Below, one piece after another: positions 9,243 to 17,924 of a stretch of DNA of 64,000 bases (position 1 is the stretch's first letter; each line of letters opens with the position of its first letter). The position numbers were made by a program, and so were the translations under genes. Under the pieces are notes generated by a model. It saw only the letters and a program-made list of their open reading frames with translations, ran no database searches and was not told where the DNA came from. Source of the DNA: Chloroflexota bacterium (GTDB taxonomy: Bacteria > Chloroflexota > Dehalococcoidia > Lucifugimonadales > Lucifugimonadaceae); contig VXSB01000060.1 in the NCBI GenBank assembly GCA_009838175.1, positions 62,001 through 126,000 on the forward strand, written 5' to 3'.

Positions 9243-9986
9243 ATGGCAGAACCCATGGCGAATGTCTCCGACGAACTGTTGGAACGATTTCGATCCATCT
9301 CCAACGCAACCGTCCTCGGCCAGCTACTCCGCCATGGCTACGACAAGGTCTACATGCTAGGCGTCGAATCCCTAGCCAAAGGCCGACGCCTATGCGGCCG
9401 CGCCGTCACCCTCCAATACCTCCCATCGCGACCCGACCTCGCATCCATCATCGCCACCGGCCAACACGGTGAAGGCTTCAACGAGACCCCAAGATGGCAA
9501 GCCCTCGAAACTCTCCGCAAAGGCGACGTCCTTGTCGCAGATGCTATGGGACTCGGCAAGACCTCAACTGGCGGCGACGTCGTATTCTCGAGGATCTTGA
9601 CCCAAGACGCTGAGGGTCTCGTGACCGACGGCGGAGTCCGCGACGGCCACAAAGTTATCCGCTACGGATACCCCGTATTCGCTGGCGGCAGCACTCCTAC
9701 CGTTGGCGAACCGAACATCCTGCCGTACCAAGTCAACGAACCGATCCAATGCGGTGGTGTCCTTGTCTGGCCCGGCGACATCATCCTTGGCGACGACGAT
9801 GGTATAGTCGTCCTCCCATCACACCTAGCCGCCGAAATCGTCGACGAATGCGAACACCACGACGAAGTTGAGCAGGCAGTGATCGAGTACACACAGCGCG
9901 AGCGAGTATCACCCAAACACTTCTACCCCTTCAACGAAGAAACCGAACGCATCTACCAAGAGTGGAAGGCTCGTCAATCATCATGA
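9243..9986 (+). CDS. RraA-like / HMG-CHA aldolase family protein
   Basis: The 247-residue product belongs to the RraA/4-hydroxy-4-methyl-2-oxoglutarate aldolase fold. The key site is VTDGGVRDGHKV with Arg133-Asp134; family aldolases use this Arg/Asp pair with a divalent metal to cleave or decarboxylate 2-oxo acids. GDVLVADAMGLGKTSTGGDV (95-114) matches the nucleotide/metal-proximal loop. Members outside enterics are usually catabolic enzymes, not RNase E inhibitors. The stop overlaps the start of the next gene (ATGA), which implies translational coupling. Start ATG 9243; an in-frame ATG at 9255 is an alternative. Confidence 0.85.
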   Translation: MAEPMANVSDELLERFRSISNATVLGQLLRHGYDKVYMLGVESLAKGRRLCGRAVTLQYLPSRPDLASIIATGQHGEGFNETPRWQALETLRKGDVLVADAMGLGKTSTGGDVVFSRILTQDAEGLVTDGGVRDGHKVIRYGYPVFAGGSTPTVGEPNILPYQVNEPIQCGGVLVWPGDIILGDDDGIVVLPSHLAAEIVDECEHHDEVEQAVIEYTQRERVSPKHFYPFNEETERIYQEWKARQSS

Positions 9987-10354
9987 CGCAAATCCGCATC
10001 ACCGCTGGCGACGTCTCCCTCACTGCAACTCTCAACCACTCTCCAACCGCGCAATTAATCGCCGAGGCGCTCCCAATAACCGGCCGTGTCCAAACCTGGG
10101 GTGACGAAATCTACTTCCCTATACCGGTGTCCGCCTCGAACGATGAAACCGCGGCAGAGGTAGTGGAGAAGGGTGCCGTCGCTTACTGGCCGCCAGGGAA
10201 CGCGCTCTGTCTATTCTGGGGCCCGACTCCCGCGAGCAGCGGAGATGAGATCCGCCCCGCCAGCGCCGTCAACGTGTGCGGGATGATCGACGGGGATCCG
10301 ACGGAACTGGCAAATGCACCTTACGGCGGCGAAATCCTAATCGAATCCACCTAG
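9983..10354 (+). CDS. Cyclophilin-like fold protein
   Basis: This is a 123-residue protein with ITAGDVSLTATLNHSPTAQ, LPITGRVQTWGDEIYFPIP, and GAVAYWPPGNALCLFWGPTP, the pattern of the small bacterial cyclophilin-like family (DUF369 type). That family shares the fold of cyclophilin but is not known to be a prolyl isomerase. The start at 9983 forms a 4-base ATGA overlap with the upstream RraA-like gene; a longer version from 9962 would overlap more and is less likely. The coupling suggests both act in one pathway, perhaps on a small organic acid. The partner and substrate are unknown. Confidence 0.75.
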   Translation: MTQIRITAGDVSLTATLNHSPTAQLIAEALPITGRVQTWGDEIYFPIPVSASNDETAAEVVEKGAVAYWPPGNALCLFWGPTPASSGDEIRPASAVNVCGMIDGDPTELANAPYGGEILIEST

Positions 10355-10366
10355 CCGCCAGTCAAC

Positions 10367-13300
10367 CTATTCGTACCGCAACGCTTCCGCCGGGTAGACC
10401 TGCGATGCTTGACGGGCCGGGACGTATGTCGTTATGAGAGCGGCTATGATGGTTATCCCCACAACGACTAATATCGACAACCACGGTATCTCAAAGGTCA
10501 AACCTTGGTTAGCGTCGCCAAGGTCATCCAAGAACGACCACGAGATCAGCGCGCCAAGCCCCATCCCCAAGCCCGTCCCAATCACCGTGATGAAGATCGA
10601 TTCCATGATGAACTGAATCCGAATCATTCGAGCGCGGTAACCAATGCAGCGCATTATTGCAATCTGCATCCGCCGTTCATTGACGGCTCGCAGTGAGAGC
10701 ACGCCGAGTGCGGCCACTCCGACAACGAGGCCGAGACCCATAAAGCCTTGGAATAATAAGCTGAACTGCTCGTTCTGTGCGACCGCGGTGCTAAGCTCCT
10801 CTTCCGTATCAACCGCCAGCATGCTGTTGTCTAAGAACACGGTTTGGAGGGTTGATGCCACTCTCGTAGGATCGACACCTTCTGCGACATTCATGCGGTA
10901 AATGGTGAATGGCACTGGCTCGTCAGAAAGTTCTGAGAAAATCTGATGATCCGTGTAGATGCCTTGGAAACCAGGCGCGGGACCACCATCCGTTTCGCCT
11001 TCCAAGCTTTCAGCAAGATCGTCAATTACCGCGATCACGGTACGCTTCACAGTCATCGACCCATCTCCATCATCTCCGCTGACTATCTCGATCTCCTTGG
11101 CTTGGAACTCGTATCCGCTCTCACCGAAGTCGACATCTTCCAGCTTCATCAACCCTTCGGTAGGGTCTGGGCCTATAACTTCGAAATCGATAGCATGTTC
11201 GCTAGCAATAGCGACTAGGTTGGGATCTTCCGCCAACGCGTCCCAAACTGCTCGGGCTCGCTCATCTTCATCTGACAGGTCCGTGTTGGATGGCAGGTAA
11301 GCGGCATCGGCCGCGGTTATCTTCAACTTGGTCGCACGGAAATACTCAGGTTCCGTCCCGCGCACGCGTAACTCTAAGAAGCGAGCCTCTTCCCCGTCCA
11401 CTTGCCGCCCTGCCAACTCAATGTCCGACTGTCCGACGATCAGTTCGAAATCGCGCAATTCCAGATCCGGCGATGCATCGATGTCCGCTTTGATGTCCTG
11501 AATTGGAAGATCGTCGTCGATGTTCGCCCGCACGTCGAAACCGCCGGTAACATTCTCAGGCGTCTGCAACAACCCGCTGAAGCTCTGGTTCAGTATCGAG
11601 AATGACATCAAGACGAAGATCACCAGCGCAAACATCGAAACGGTCAACCCCGTTCGGAATCGATTGGCCACCGCATACGCGACCGCCGGCTTCATGATCG
11701 GACGCACCGCGGTGAACCGTCCAAGCGTCGCCTGCAACCCGCGAACGATAACGTCGGAGTTGTACATGATGATCCAAACCGATGACGCGACCATGAAGAA
11801 CCCTGCAAAGATGAACATCTCCACATTGGCATTCAGATCTTCAGTGATGAAGTCCGTGTAACGCTGCGGCAACGCCCACATCACTAAGATCAGCACTCCC
11901 GCTACCGTGTAACAAATCCGTGAAGCTATCGCTTCCCGTACTCCGACCCTGACCATAATTGCGAGCGCGAGCATGGTGAACCCGTACACGGCTACGCTTG
12001 CGCCGATGTATGCCTGCCACGCGCTCGCGTTCAGGAATCCAAGCGCGGTCAAGGCCACGCCGATCAACGCGTACGGCCAACCTTGCTTGAAGTACGGCGC
12101 GAATATGCGGAAGAACGCCGCAATCAGGCCGATTACCCAGCCGATCACCAGCAGCGTAGATACCAGCTTGAGGATGGCTACCCCGACGTCCTCGTGACGC
12201 CGCATAGCTTGGATCAGACCAACGAGCGCATATACAGGACCAAATATCCAGAACACGAAATCCAAGATTCGTCGCAGGATGGGTTTAGTCGTAGACGCGA
12301 CAAATTCCTCTGGCAAGTTCCTGATCGCAACGACGATGTTTAGCTTGCTGACGCGATACGCGGAAAAGATGACCGTCGCCAAGGTCAGTATCAAGCCGAT
12401 CGAGAACGCGGTCAGTACCGAGTAACCGGTTACCGTGAACTGGATCGAAAAGGTCTCATCGTCCGCCGTTCCGAACGCGTTCGCCATAATCACGACTAAG
12501 ACGCGGCTGACCGCTATACCAATCGCGGTTCCGACGGCAGCCGCCCCAATCGCATAAGCCAAACCCTCAAACGTGAACATCTGAACCAAGTGCCCACGCT
12601 TGGTACCAACGGCGCGTGCGATCCCCATCTCCTGTTGCCGCTCAGACGCCAGAAGCACGAATATCAGGAATATCAGCAGCAGTCCAACGATCACCGAGAA
12701 CGACCCGAAGAACGTGAAGAAAGTGAAGAAAAGGTTTCCGACCTGTTCCGCAATACCTGTCAGGAATACCTTGAAATCCGAAACAGACAATCTCTCAAGT
12801 TGCCCGATGGCAAATGCCAGTTGAGGCAATCCTTCGGCAACTACACCTAGTTCGGCTCCGCTGAGGATGCCGAAGAATAGACCTACGAACGCATCCTTAG
12901 CGAGTAGCACTCGGAATCGCTCTGTCGGCTCGTCGCGCTCTAATTCAGCAATGAACTCATTGAGGTCCTCTTCTTGTTCAGTGCTGAGTTCGTTTGTTCC
13001 GCTCTTCTCGTTGATGTAATTACGGATTTCTGAGACGATCGTGTCTCTGAACGGCTCCATACCGGCATGAAGCTCAGCCGCCAATTCAGCATCGGTGAAT
13101 TCCAACGACAGATCCTCAACAATGTCATCCGATTCAATTTCGAGGTCATAGTTGTCGAGGTCCAACGAGATGTCGACCAACTCCGCGGTACCCGGCTCGT
13201 TTTCGTAGATCCGGTCGTATGACGACAGCGGCAACAGGACACGCATGTCATTGGCTGCCATACCACCCTTTTGCATCACGGCTCGAAGACGGAAGTCTTG

Positions 13301-13987
13301 TCGCCCTGACGGCGTGACAATCGTCAAAACGTCCCCGGGCTGCGCCTCCAGCTTGTTACCCAAATTTTCGTTAATTAGAACTTCGTCGTCAGCCAGCGAC
13401 GCCAAATCAATCTCGTCGCCATTGACCGAAGGCTTGAGTTCGAACGGCGATAGCCTACTGTCGTCACCCGGTCCGCCTTGGGCTTGCGGTTTGAAGTTCC
13501 CTAACGAGCCGTCTACGTTATAGCCACGGACGGTAGCACGAGCCTCTGTCAGGCGAGTGCGTTGATTAAGAACTGGAGCGGTTTCGGTGCTGATCGGCAT
13601 GATGCCGTCAACGCGTGGATCGGAATACAGCTTGACCGCGATCTCTTCAATCTCTTCTGCAGTGATCTTTGGATCGTCCAACACCCCGAAAGCCGGTTTG
13701 CTAATCCTGATATCCGTGTCGCCGATGCCTTCCAACACCGCGTTTCGGATGCTCCCCGTGATCGTGTCGCCAATCGCTAGAGATGCCGCAACGATCGTCG
13801 ATGAGAGCATCAGACCGACAATGATTAAGATGCTCTGAGTTCGGCGACGAGGGATGTTCCGCAACGAAAGCTTGATGAGGAATCGGTTGCGGATTGCGAT
13901 GATCGCGATCGCCAGTATCAGTATTAAGAGTGTCGCCGTGAGTCCAGCGGCGATGTACTGCATTTGAAGTCCGAATAGCGTTTCCAT
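10367..13987 (-). CDS. Large FtsX/MacB-like ABC transporter permease
   Basis: This 1206-residue permease has an extra N-terminal membrane helix (about 12-31), then a classic FtsX start (SLRNIPRRRTQSILIIVGLM) and a large extracytoplasmic domain (about 75-395). The first FtsX membrane block follows (about 415-555, with ERQQEMGIARAVGTKRGHL). Next are several added helices (about 575-790), a second extracytoplasmic domain (about 830-1060), and a final FtsX block with NERRMQIAIMRCIGYRARMI and the ending YVPARQASQVYPAEALRYE. Two FtsX domains in one chain are known in the family and would give a complete permease as a monomer. It probably moves lipids/lipoproteins, drugs or drives an envelope enzyme. 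It lies 47 bases after its ATPase gene in the same operon. Confidence 0.88.
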   Translation of the reverse strand: METLFGLQMQYIAAGLTATLLILILAIAIIAIRNRFLIKLSLRNIPRRRTQSILIIVGLMLSSTIVAASLAIGDTITGSIRNAVLEGIGDTDIRISKPAFGVLDDPKITAEEIEEIAVKLYSDPRVDGIMPISTETAPVLNQRTRLTEARATVRGYNVDGSLGNFKPQAQGGPGDDSRLSPFELKPSVNGDEIDLASLADDEVLINENLGNKLEAQPGDVLTIVTPSGRQDFRLRAVMQKGGMAANDMRVLLPLSSYDRIYENEPGTAELVDISLDLDNYDLEIESDDIVEDLSLEFTDAELAAELHAGMEPFRDTIVSEIRNYINEKSGTNELSTEQEEDLNEFIAELERDEPTERFRVLLAKDAFVGLFFGILSGAELGVVAEGLPQLAFAIGQLERLSVSDFKVFLTGIAEQVGNLFFTFFTFFGSFSVIVGLLLIFLIFVLLASERQQEMGIARAVGTKRGHLVQMFTFEGLAYAIGAAAVGTAIGIAVSRVLVVIMANAFGTADDETFSIQFTVTGYSVLTAFSIGLILTLATVIFSAYRVSKLNIVVAIRNLPEEFVASTTKPILRRILDFVFWIFGPVYALVGLIQAMRRHEDVGVAILKLVSTLLVIGWVIGLIAAFFRIFAPYFKQGWPYALIGVALTALGFLNASAWQAYIGASVAVYGFTMLALAIMVRVGVREAIASRICYTVAGVLILVMWALPQRYTDFITEDLNANVEMFIFAGFFMVASSVWIIMYNSDVIVRGLQATLGRFTAVRPIMKPAVAYAVANRFRTGLTVSMFALVIFVLMSFSILNQSFSGLLQTPENVTGGFDVRANIDDDLPIQDIKADIDASPDLELRDFELIVGQSDIELAGRQVDGEEARFLELRVRGTEPEYFRATKLKITAADAAYLPSNTDLSDEDERARAVWDALAEDPNLVAIASEHAIDFEVIGPDPTEGLMKLEDVDFGESGYEFQAKEIEIVSGDDGDGSMTVKRTVIAVIDDLAESLEGETDGGPAPGFQGIYTDHQIFSELSDEPVPFTIYRMNVAEGVDPTRVASTLQTVFLDNSMLAVDTEEELSTAVAQNEQFSLLFQGFMGLGLVVGVAALGVLSLRAVNERRMQIAIMRCIGYRARMIRIQFIMESIFITVIGTGLGMGLGALISWSFLDDLGDANQGLTFEIPWLSILVVVGITIIAALITTYVPARQASQVYPAEALRYE

Positions 13988-14034
13988 AAATGGGACCTTG
14001 ATTTTTCTGAATGATCAGGCGATCGAAAATCTAG

Positions 14035-14781
14035 CTATCCAGCGCTCTCGCCTGTCCGTGCCGTTGTGAGGTCAGATTGTCGTACCGCTTCTTGATGGCC
14101 GTCATCCGTGATCTTGCCGTCAAACATTCGGATTGTGCGGTCTGTGAGCGCCCCAACGTGTTGAGAGTGGGTGACAATGACGAAAGTCTGCTGTTGCTCC
14201 AAATTAAGACGCCTCAGCAATTCCATGATCTCGTCCTCGTTCGAGGAGTCCAAATTGCCCGTGGGTTCATCTGCCCAAACCAGTGCTGGATCATTAGCCA
14301 GCGCGCGTGCGATGGTGACCCGCTGTTGCTGACCTCCCGAAAGTTCCGAAGGTGTGTGGTCCGCACGGTCCGCAAGGCCCACTAGCTCCAGCTTTTCCAT
14401 CGCCTTTTTGGATGCCTTAGCTTGCTTGACACCAGTCAGAACGAGCGGCAATTCCACGTTTTCTTGGGCGGTAAGAACCGGCAAAAGGTTGTAAGACTGA
14501 AAGATGAAACCCATCGTGCTGGCGCGGTACTCGCTAAGGTCGTTGTCCGACATCTCGGCGATAACGTTGCCAGCTACCTTGACCTCGCCGCTCTCAACCG
14601 TATCGAGTCCGGAGAGACAGTTGAGCAGCGTGGTCTTTCCAGATCCACTCGGCCCCATAACCGAGACCATCTCGCCCTTTTCAACGCTGATATCGACACC
14701 ATCCAATGCTCGCACTTCGACGTCACGCGTACGGTAGACCTTCGTGACGCCGTGCGCCTCAATGATGGGTTGCGTTTCCAT
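14035..14781 (-). CDS. ABC transporter ATP-binding protein (LolD/MacB type)
   Basis: This 248-residue ATPase has Walker A GPSGSGKTT, Q-loop FIFQSYNLLPVLTAQENVELPL, signature LSGGQQQRVTIARAL, Walker B ALVWADEPTGNLDS and switch His VIVTHS. The DEPTGNLDS and YNLLP...ENVELPL patterns are typical of the LolD/MacB/FtsE group that pairs with FtsX-like permeases. It is the first gene of a two-gene minus-strand operon and energises the giant permease next to it. The start codon follows an AGGAG-type site (CTAGGAGTCCTCCCATGG region). Confidence 0.93.
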   Translation of the reverse strand: METQPIIEAHGVTKVYRTRDVEVRALDGVDISVEKGEMVSVMGPSGSGKTTLLNCLSGLDTVESGEVKVAGNVIAEMSDNDLSEYRASTMGFIFQSYNLLPVLTAQENVELPLVLTGVKQAKASKKAMEKLELVGLADRADHTPSELSGGQQQRVTIARALANDPALVWADEPTGNLDSSNEDEIMELLRRLNLEQQQTFVIVTHSQHVGALTDRTIRMFDGKITDDGHQEAVRQSDLTTARTGESAG

Positions 14782-14992
14782 GGGAGGACTCCTAGAGAAA
14801 TCGATGTCGCAGAAATTGATATGGGTTGGATGCTTTAACTTTCCAACGCTAGTTACGACGCAAATTACAGTTCAGATTGGGAAGTTCGAACGAAATCGTC
14901 GACTATCCCAAGTATAAATCCGCCAACACGTCGTCAATCGAAACGAGGGCGATTCTCGCAGCGCACGATGCCGCGCTAGCGTGATGTCAGCG

Positions 14993-15766
14993 TTAGGGTT
15001 TGACGGCTCGACAGGTGAATACCGGCCAATGGAATTCAAAGTCGTCAACTTCGATGCTGGAGATCCCGTATTCGGTCTTGACAGCATCCGAGGCCTTGTC
15101 GAAATCAAGGTGCAGTCCTCTAACAACGTCATCTGGACTGCCAGAGCGTTTCACCCAGTCCCAAAAGGTCATGTCTACCTGCGTTGGAGTCGAATGAGTG
15201 ATCTCGAAACCCGCCTCCGCGATTAGCGTTCGCCATTCTGACGGAGCTGGCGCCGCTACGTGAGACGGATCGCGAAGCGCTTCGACTCGCTGGTGCCATT
15301 CAGCGAGTTGGGCATCCTCAGAAGTCGTAGTGTCGCAAAGCAGAAACACCCCCGTACGATTCAGAACTCGATAGACCTCCGACAAGAACTTGCCGATGTC
15401 GCGGAAGTGATGAGGCGCAGTCCGACAAGTTACGAGATCTAGAGATTCATCCGGGTATGGAATATCGTGCGCGTCGATGGCTTCGAAGCGAACGTTTTGC
15501 AGTCCACGTTCGGCAGCGATCGCCCGGGCTTGCCCAAGCATCCCATCGGCGATATCTGAGGCGATCACGGTATCGCAGAACTCGGCGACCGCGAACGCTG
15601 TAAACCCGGGCCCGGTTGCGATATCAAGCCCCAACTCGTAGTGCCCTAAGGACGCCCATTTTGTGAGGATGCGCAGACTGTCTCCGCGGGAATGCGGGAC
15701 GCTAACCGCGTAGCTCGCGGCTTGGCGGTTGAACTGTTCCTGCGCGTCAGAAGGTCCAATCGTCAC
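14993..15766 (-). CDS. Class I SAM-dependent methyltransferase
   Basis: The 257-residue product is of the UbiE/Methyltransf_11 type. It begins with FNRQAASYAVS, then motif I LGLDIATGPGFTAFAVAE (SAM glycine loop), acidic motif II VIASDIADGML, and DAHDIPYPDESLDLVTCRTAPHHF, which is motif IV. Substrate class cannot be assigned; quinone, small-molecule or arsenite-like acceptors are all possible. Its start overlaps the stop of the dienelactone hydrolase gene by four bases, so the two are co-translated. The region 14782-14992 upstream of the ABC operon holds no gene that I can see. Confidence 0.85.
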   Translation of the reverse strand: MTIGPSDAQEQFNRQAASYAVSVPHSRGDSLRILTKWASLGHYELGLDIATGPGFTAFAVAEFCDTVIASDIADGMLGQARAIAAERGLQNVRFEAIDAHDIPYPDESLDLVTCRTAPHHFRDIGKFLSEVYRVLNRTGVFLLCDTTTSEDAQLAEWHQRVEALRDPSHVAAPAPSEWRTLIAEAGFEITHSTPTQVDMTFWDWVKRSGSPDDVVRGLHLDFDKASDAVKTEYGISSIEVDDFEFHWPVFTCRAVKP

Positions 15767-16434
15767 GACAAGTGCTTTATCATGAATTCAACCGTTCGAT
15801 CCATAGATGTTGTAGCCGCAGCTTCGTCGTAAACCTCCGGACGGTCGTTGTTGCAGAAGGCGTGTTCCGTGCCGTCGTAGATGAAGAACTCGTTTTCGAC
15901 ACCAGCTGCGGTGAGTCCATCTCGCAATCCGGGAACCGCGTCAGTTGCGTCGTCGTGTTCAGCGAAGTGGCCTTGGATAGGACATTGAATCGTATCCGGG
16001 TCTGGCAGCCCACTCGGCAGTACGCCGTAGAAAGGTGCCCCAGCTTCGATTGCCCCTTTGGAAGCTAAAAGGAGCGTCATGCCGCCACCCATGCAGTAGC
16101 CGAGGCAGCCGACTTTCCCACTTGAGTTCGATTCGTGAGACCTCAAGTATCCTGCCGCGCCGATTAGAACTTTTGAAGCATGCGGAATCTCAAGCTCGTG
16201 CATCAGCGTCATCGCGTGCTCTGGCTCGGTCGCGGACTCGCCTTCGTAAAGATCGGGCGCAAGCGTCACAAAACCGCGTGCCGCGTACCGATCCGCCATG
16301 TTTTTGATGTGTTGGACAAGTCCCCACCACTCTTGAATCACGAGCAGTCCCGGTCCTGAGCCTGACGGTGGCAACGAGAGATAGCCCTTGGTCTCACTGC
16401 CGTTGCTTGGGAAAGTGATCATCGTGCCAGCCAT
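15763..16434 (-). CDS. Dienelactone hydrolase family protein
   Basis: This is a 223-residue cytoplasmic alpha/beta hydrolase. The catalytic triad is visible: Cys114 in LGYCMGGG, an Asp in HFAEHDDATDAVP (161 or 162) and His191 in YDGTEHAF. Glu35 of VIQEWWGL matches the residue that keeps the Cys neutral in Pseudomonas dienelactone hydrolase. The family opens lactones in chloroaromatic degradation, but many members act on other esters. It is first in a two-gene minus-strand unit with a methyltransferase. Confidence 0.9.
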   Translation of the reverse strand: MAGTMITFPSNGSETKGYLSLPPSGSGPGLLVIQEWWGLVQHIKNMADRYAARGFVTLAPDLYEGESATEPEHAMTLMHELEIPHASKVLIGAAGYLRSHESNSSGKVGCLGYCMGGGMTLLLASKGAIEAGAPFYGVLPSGLPDPDTIQCPIQGHFAEHDDATDAVPGLRDGLTAAGVENEFFIYDGTEHAFCNNDRPEVYDEAAATTSMDRTVEFMIKHLS

Positions 16435-16509
16435 GGTTCGTATGCCTCCGAGCGCGCTTAATCTGTTGACCGTATTTTGGACGATTCCTCATGGAATAAG
16501 GTTTAGCAC

Positions 16510-16884
16510 ATGGAGAAGCTGCTAAGCGTTGCTATCGGTGGTGCCGCGGGAGCGTTGGCGCGCTACGGTACCGTGGTCGCGTACCAGCGGTTTGCGCCGT
16601 CAACCTTTCCATTGGCGATCTTGACGGTGAATGTGCTCGGCTCGCTACTTTTCGGACTGATATGGGCGTACGCAGAAGATCGTGATTGGATCTCTGAGAA
16701 TATGCGATTGCTGGTTTTAACAGGCTTCTTGGGATCGTTCACCACGTTCTCGACATTTGCCTTCGACGAAGCCATGTTCATCCGCAGCGGTAGTTGGTCC
16801 ATATTCGTAGCCAACCTGCTCATCAGCAATGCCGCGGCGCTGGCCGCCGTATTTGTCGGTTTCCGCGTCGGCAAACTGATATAG
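16510..16884 (+). CDS. crcB: Fluoride channel CrcB/Fluc
   Basis: This 124-residue, four-helix membrane protein forms dual-topology dimers that export fluoride. Conserved features seen are the GGAAGALARYG start, TVNVLGSLLFGL (Asn of the ion path), and LTGFLGSFTTFSTFAFD, which holds the Phe and Thr/Ser residues of the fluoride pore. I looked for the fluoride riboswitch in the 75-base divergent gap upstream and did not recognise it. The gene is divergent from the dienelactone hydrolase, and a small cupin gene follows after 48 bases. Confidence 0.95.
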   Translation: MEKLLSVAIGGAAGALARYGTVVAYQRFAPSTFPLAILTVNVLGSLLFGLIWAYAEDRDWISENMRLLVLTGFLGSFTTFSTFAFDEAMFIRSGSWSIFVANLLISNAAALAAVFVGFRVGKLI

Positions 16885-16932
16885 ACCCGCTCTGAAAGAC
16901 TTCATCCCCGAAGCTGCGCCGAAATCTGTACG

Positions 16933-17256
16933 ATGACTACCAACATCTTCGACCTACCAGAATCTTTACCGGATGAAGAGGTCTTCAACGATCTCATTCC
17001 CCCCAAAGGTGTGAAGATCGAACGCATCATCTCGAATGGCCAAACGACGCCGGCTGGGGGATGGTACGACCAAGATCTTCATGAGTGGGTGGTGTTGATC
17101 CAAGGTGAGGCGGAATTGGAGTACGAGAACGGCCAGACACTGCGATTGATAGCCGGAGACCACGTGTTAATTCCCGCACACGTTCGACACCGCGTCGTTT
17201 TCACCAGCAAAGATCCACTATGCATTTGGATAGCCGTGTTCGGCGACCTGATTTAA
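16933..17256 (+). CDS. Small single-domain cupin
   Basis: This 107-residue cupin has motif 1 GGWYDQDLHEWVVLIQGEAE, with the first His of the usual HxH replaced (only H-E-W is present), and motif 2 AGDHVLIPAHVRHRV with its His residues. Cupins of this size with an HEW motif are common and mostly uncharacterised. They may be isomerases or sugar/phosphate-binding proteins. Downstream of crcB on the same strand and possibly co-transcribed; a tRNA on the other strand follows. Confidence 0.75.
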   Translation: MTTNIFDLPESLPDEEVFNDLIPPKGVKIERIISNGQTTPAGGWYDQDLHEWVVLIQGEAELEYENGQTLRLIAGDHVLIPAHVRHRVVFTSKDPLCIWIAVFGDLI

Positions 17257-17268
17257 AGTCTGGGAATG

Positions 17269-17343
17269 TGGCTCCCGAGACAGGATTCGAACCTGTGACC
17301 CGCTGATTAACAGTCAGCTGCTCTACCGCTGAGCTACTCGGGA
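17269..17343 (-). tRNA. tRNA-Asn (GTT)
   Basis: Read on the minus strand, TCCCGAG pairs with CTCGGGA as acceptor, followed by G and an encoded CCA. The D-arm is GTAGCTCAGCGGTAGAGC, the anticodon loop CTGTTAA contains GTT, and the T-arm holds GGTTCGAATCC. All arms pair. Confidence 0.97.
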
Positions 17344-17401
17344 ACAGTGAGAGAATGGGCTTGAGCCCCAACACTTGATTCTAACCCAACGCTGTCCTCA
17401 C

Positions 17402-17923
17402 ATGAAACTGATAGTTCGCGATGAACGCCACACTGACCTTGTTGCTATAGCTGATGTAGTCCGTGCCGCCTTTGGACATGACGATGAAGCGGAGTTGGTA
17501 GATCAGCTGCGGAATGCTGGGGCCTTAACCGTGTCGATAGTGCTTGTCTGCGATGAACGGCTGATCGCACACGCGTCCGCAAGTCCGATGACTTGGGTTG
17601 ATGGTTCGACGCGTTTCGTTACCTGGGCGCTGGCACCAGTGAGCGTTACACCGACGGAGCAGCGGCGCGGCTACGGAACAAAAGTCGTGCAGGCAACCAT
17701 TGAACGGTGTCGGCAACTTGGAGCCGACATCCTTACGGTGTTGGGCAATCCAGCGTACTACCAACGTTTTGGTTTTGAGCTGGCATCACAACATGGGATG
17801 GCGATCGACGGCAAGGAATTCGGAGACGCGTTCATGGTGATGGAACTTACCAAAGGCATCCTCCACGAAGCACACGGCCTGTTAAGGTGGCATCCAGCTT
17901 TCGACGATTTGGACGAGGATTGA
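17402..17923 (+). CDS. GNAT family N-acetyltransferase (YhbS-like)
   Basis: The product of 173 residues begins MKLIVRDERHTDLVAIADVV. The acetyl-CoA site is LAPVSVTPTEQRRGYGTKVV (motif A, Q-R-R-G-Y-G), followed by VLGNPAYYQRFGFELAS, a pattern typical of YhbS-type acetyltransferases. The substrate is unknown. The ATG at 17402 is preferred over an upstream TTG at 17375. The stop is one base from the next gene, suggesting an operon with the metallophosphoesterase. Confidence 0.85.
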   Translation: MKLIVRDERHTDLVAIADVVRAAFGHDDEAELVDQLRNAGALTVSIVLVCDERLIAHASASPMTWVDGSTRFVTWALAPVSVTPTEQRRGYGTKVVQATIERCRQLGADILTVLGNPAYYQRFGFELASQHGMAIDGKEFGDAFMVMELTKGILHEAHGLLRWHPAFDDLDED

Positions 17924-17924
17924 T

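Noticed and set aside
14782..14992. Small minus-strand ORF (14872-15132) near the methyltransferase gene
   Set aside because: It overlaps the methyltransferase gene in another frame and has no ribosome binding site or conserved features.
16435..16509. Fluoride riboswitch upstream of crcB
   Set aside because: The conserved pseudoknot and stem sequences of the crcB motif could not be found in the 75-base gap.
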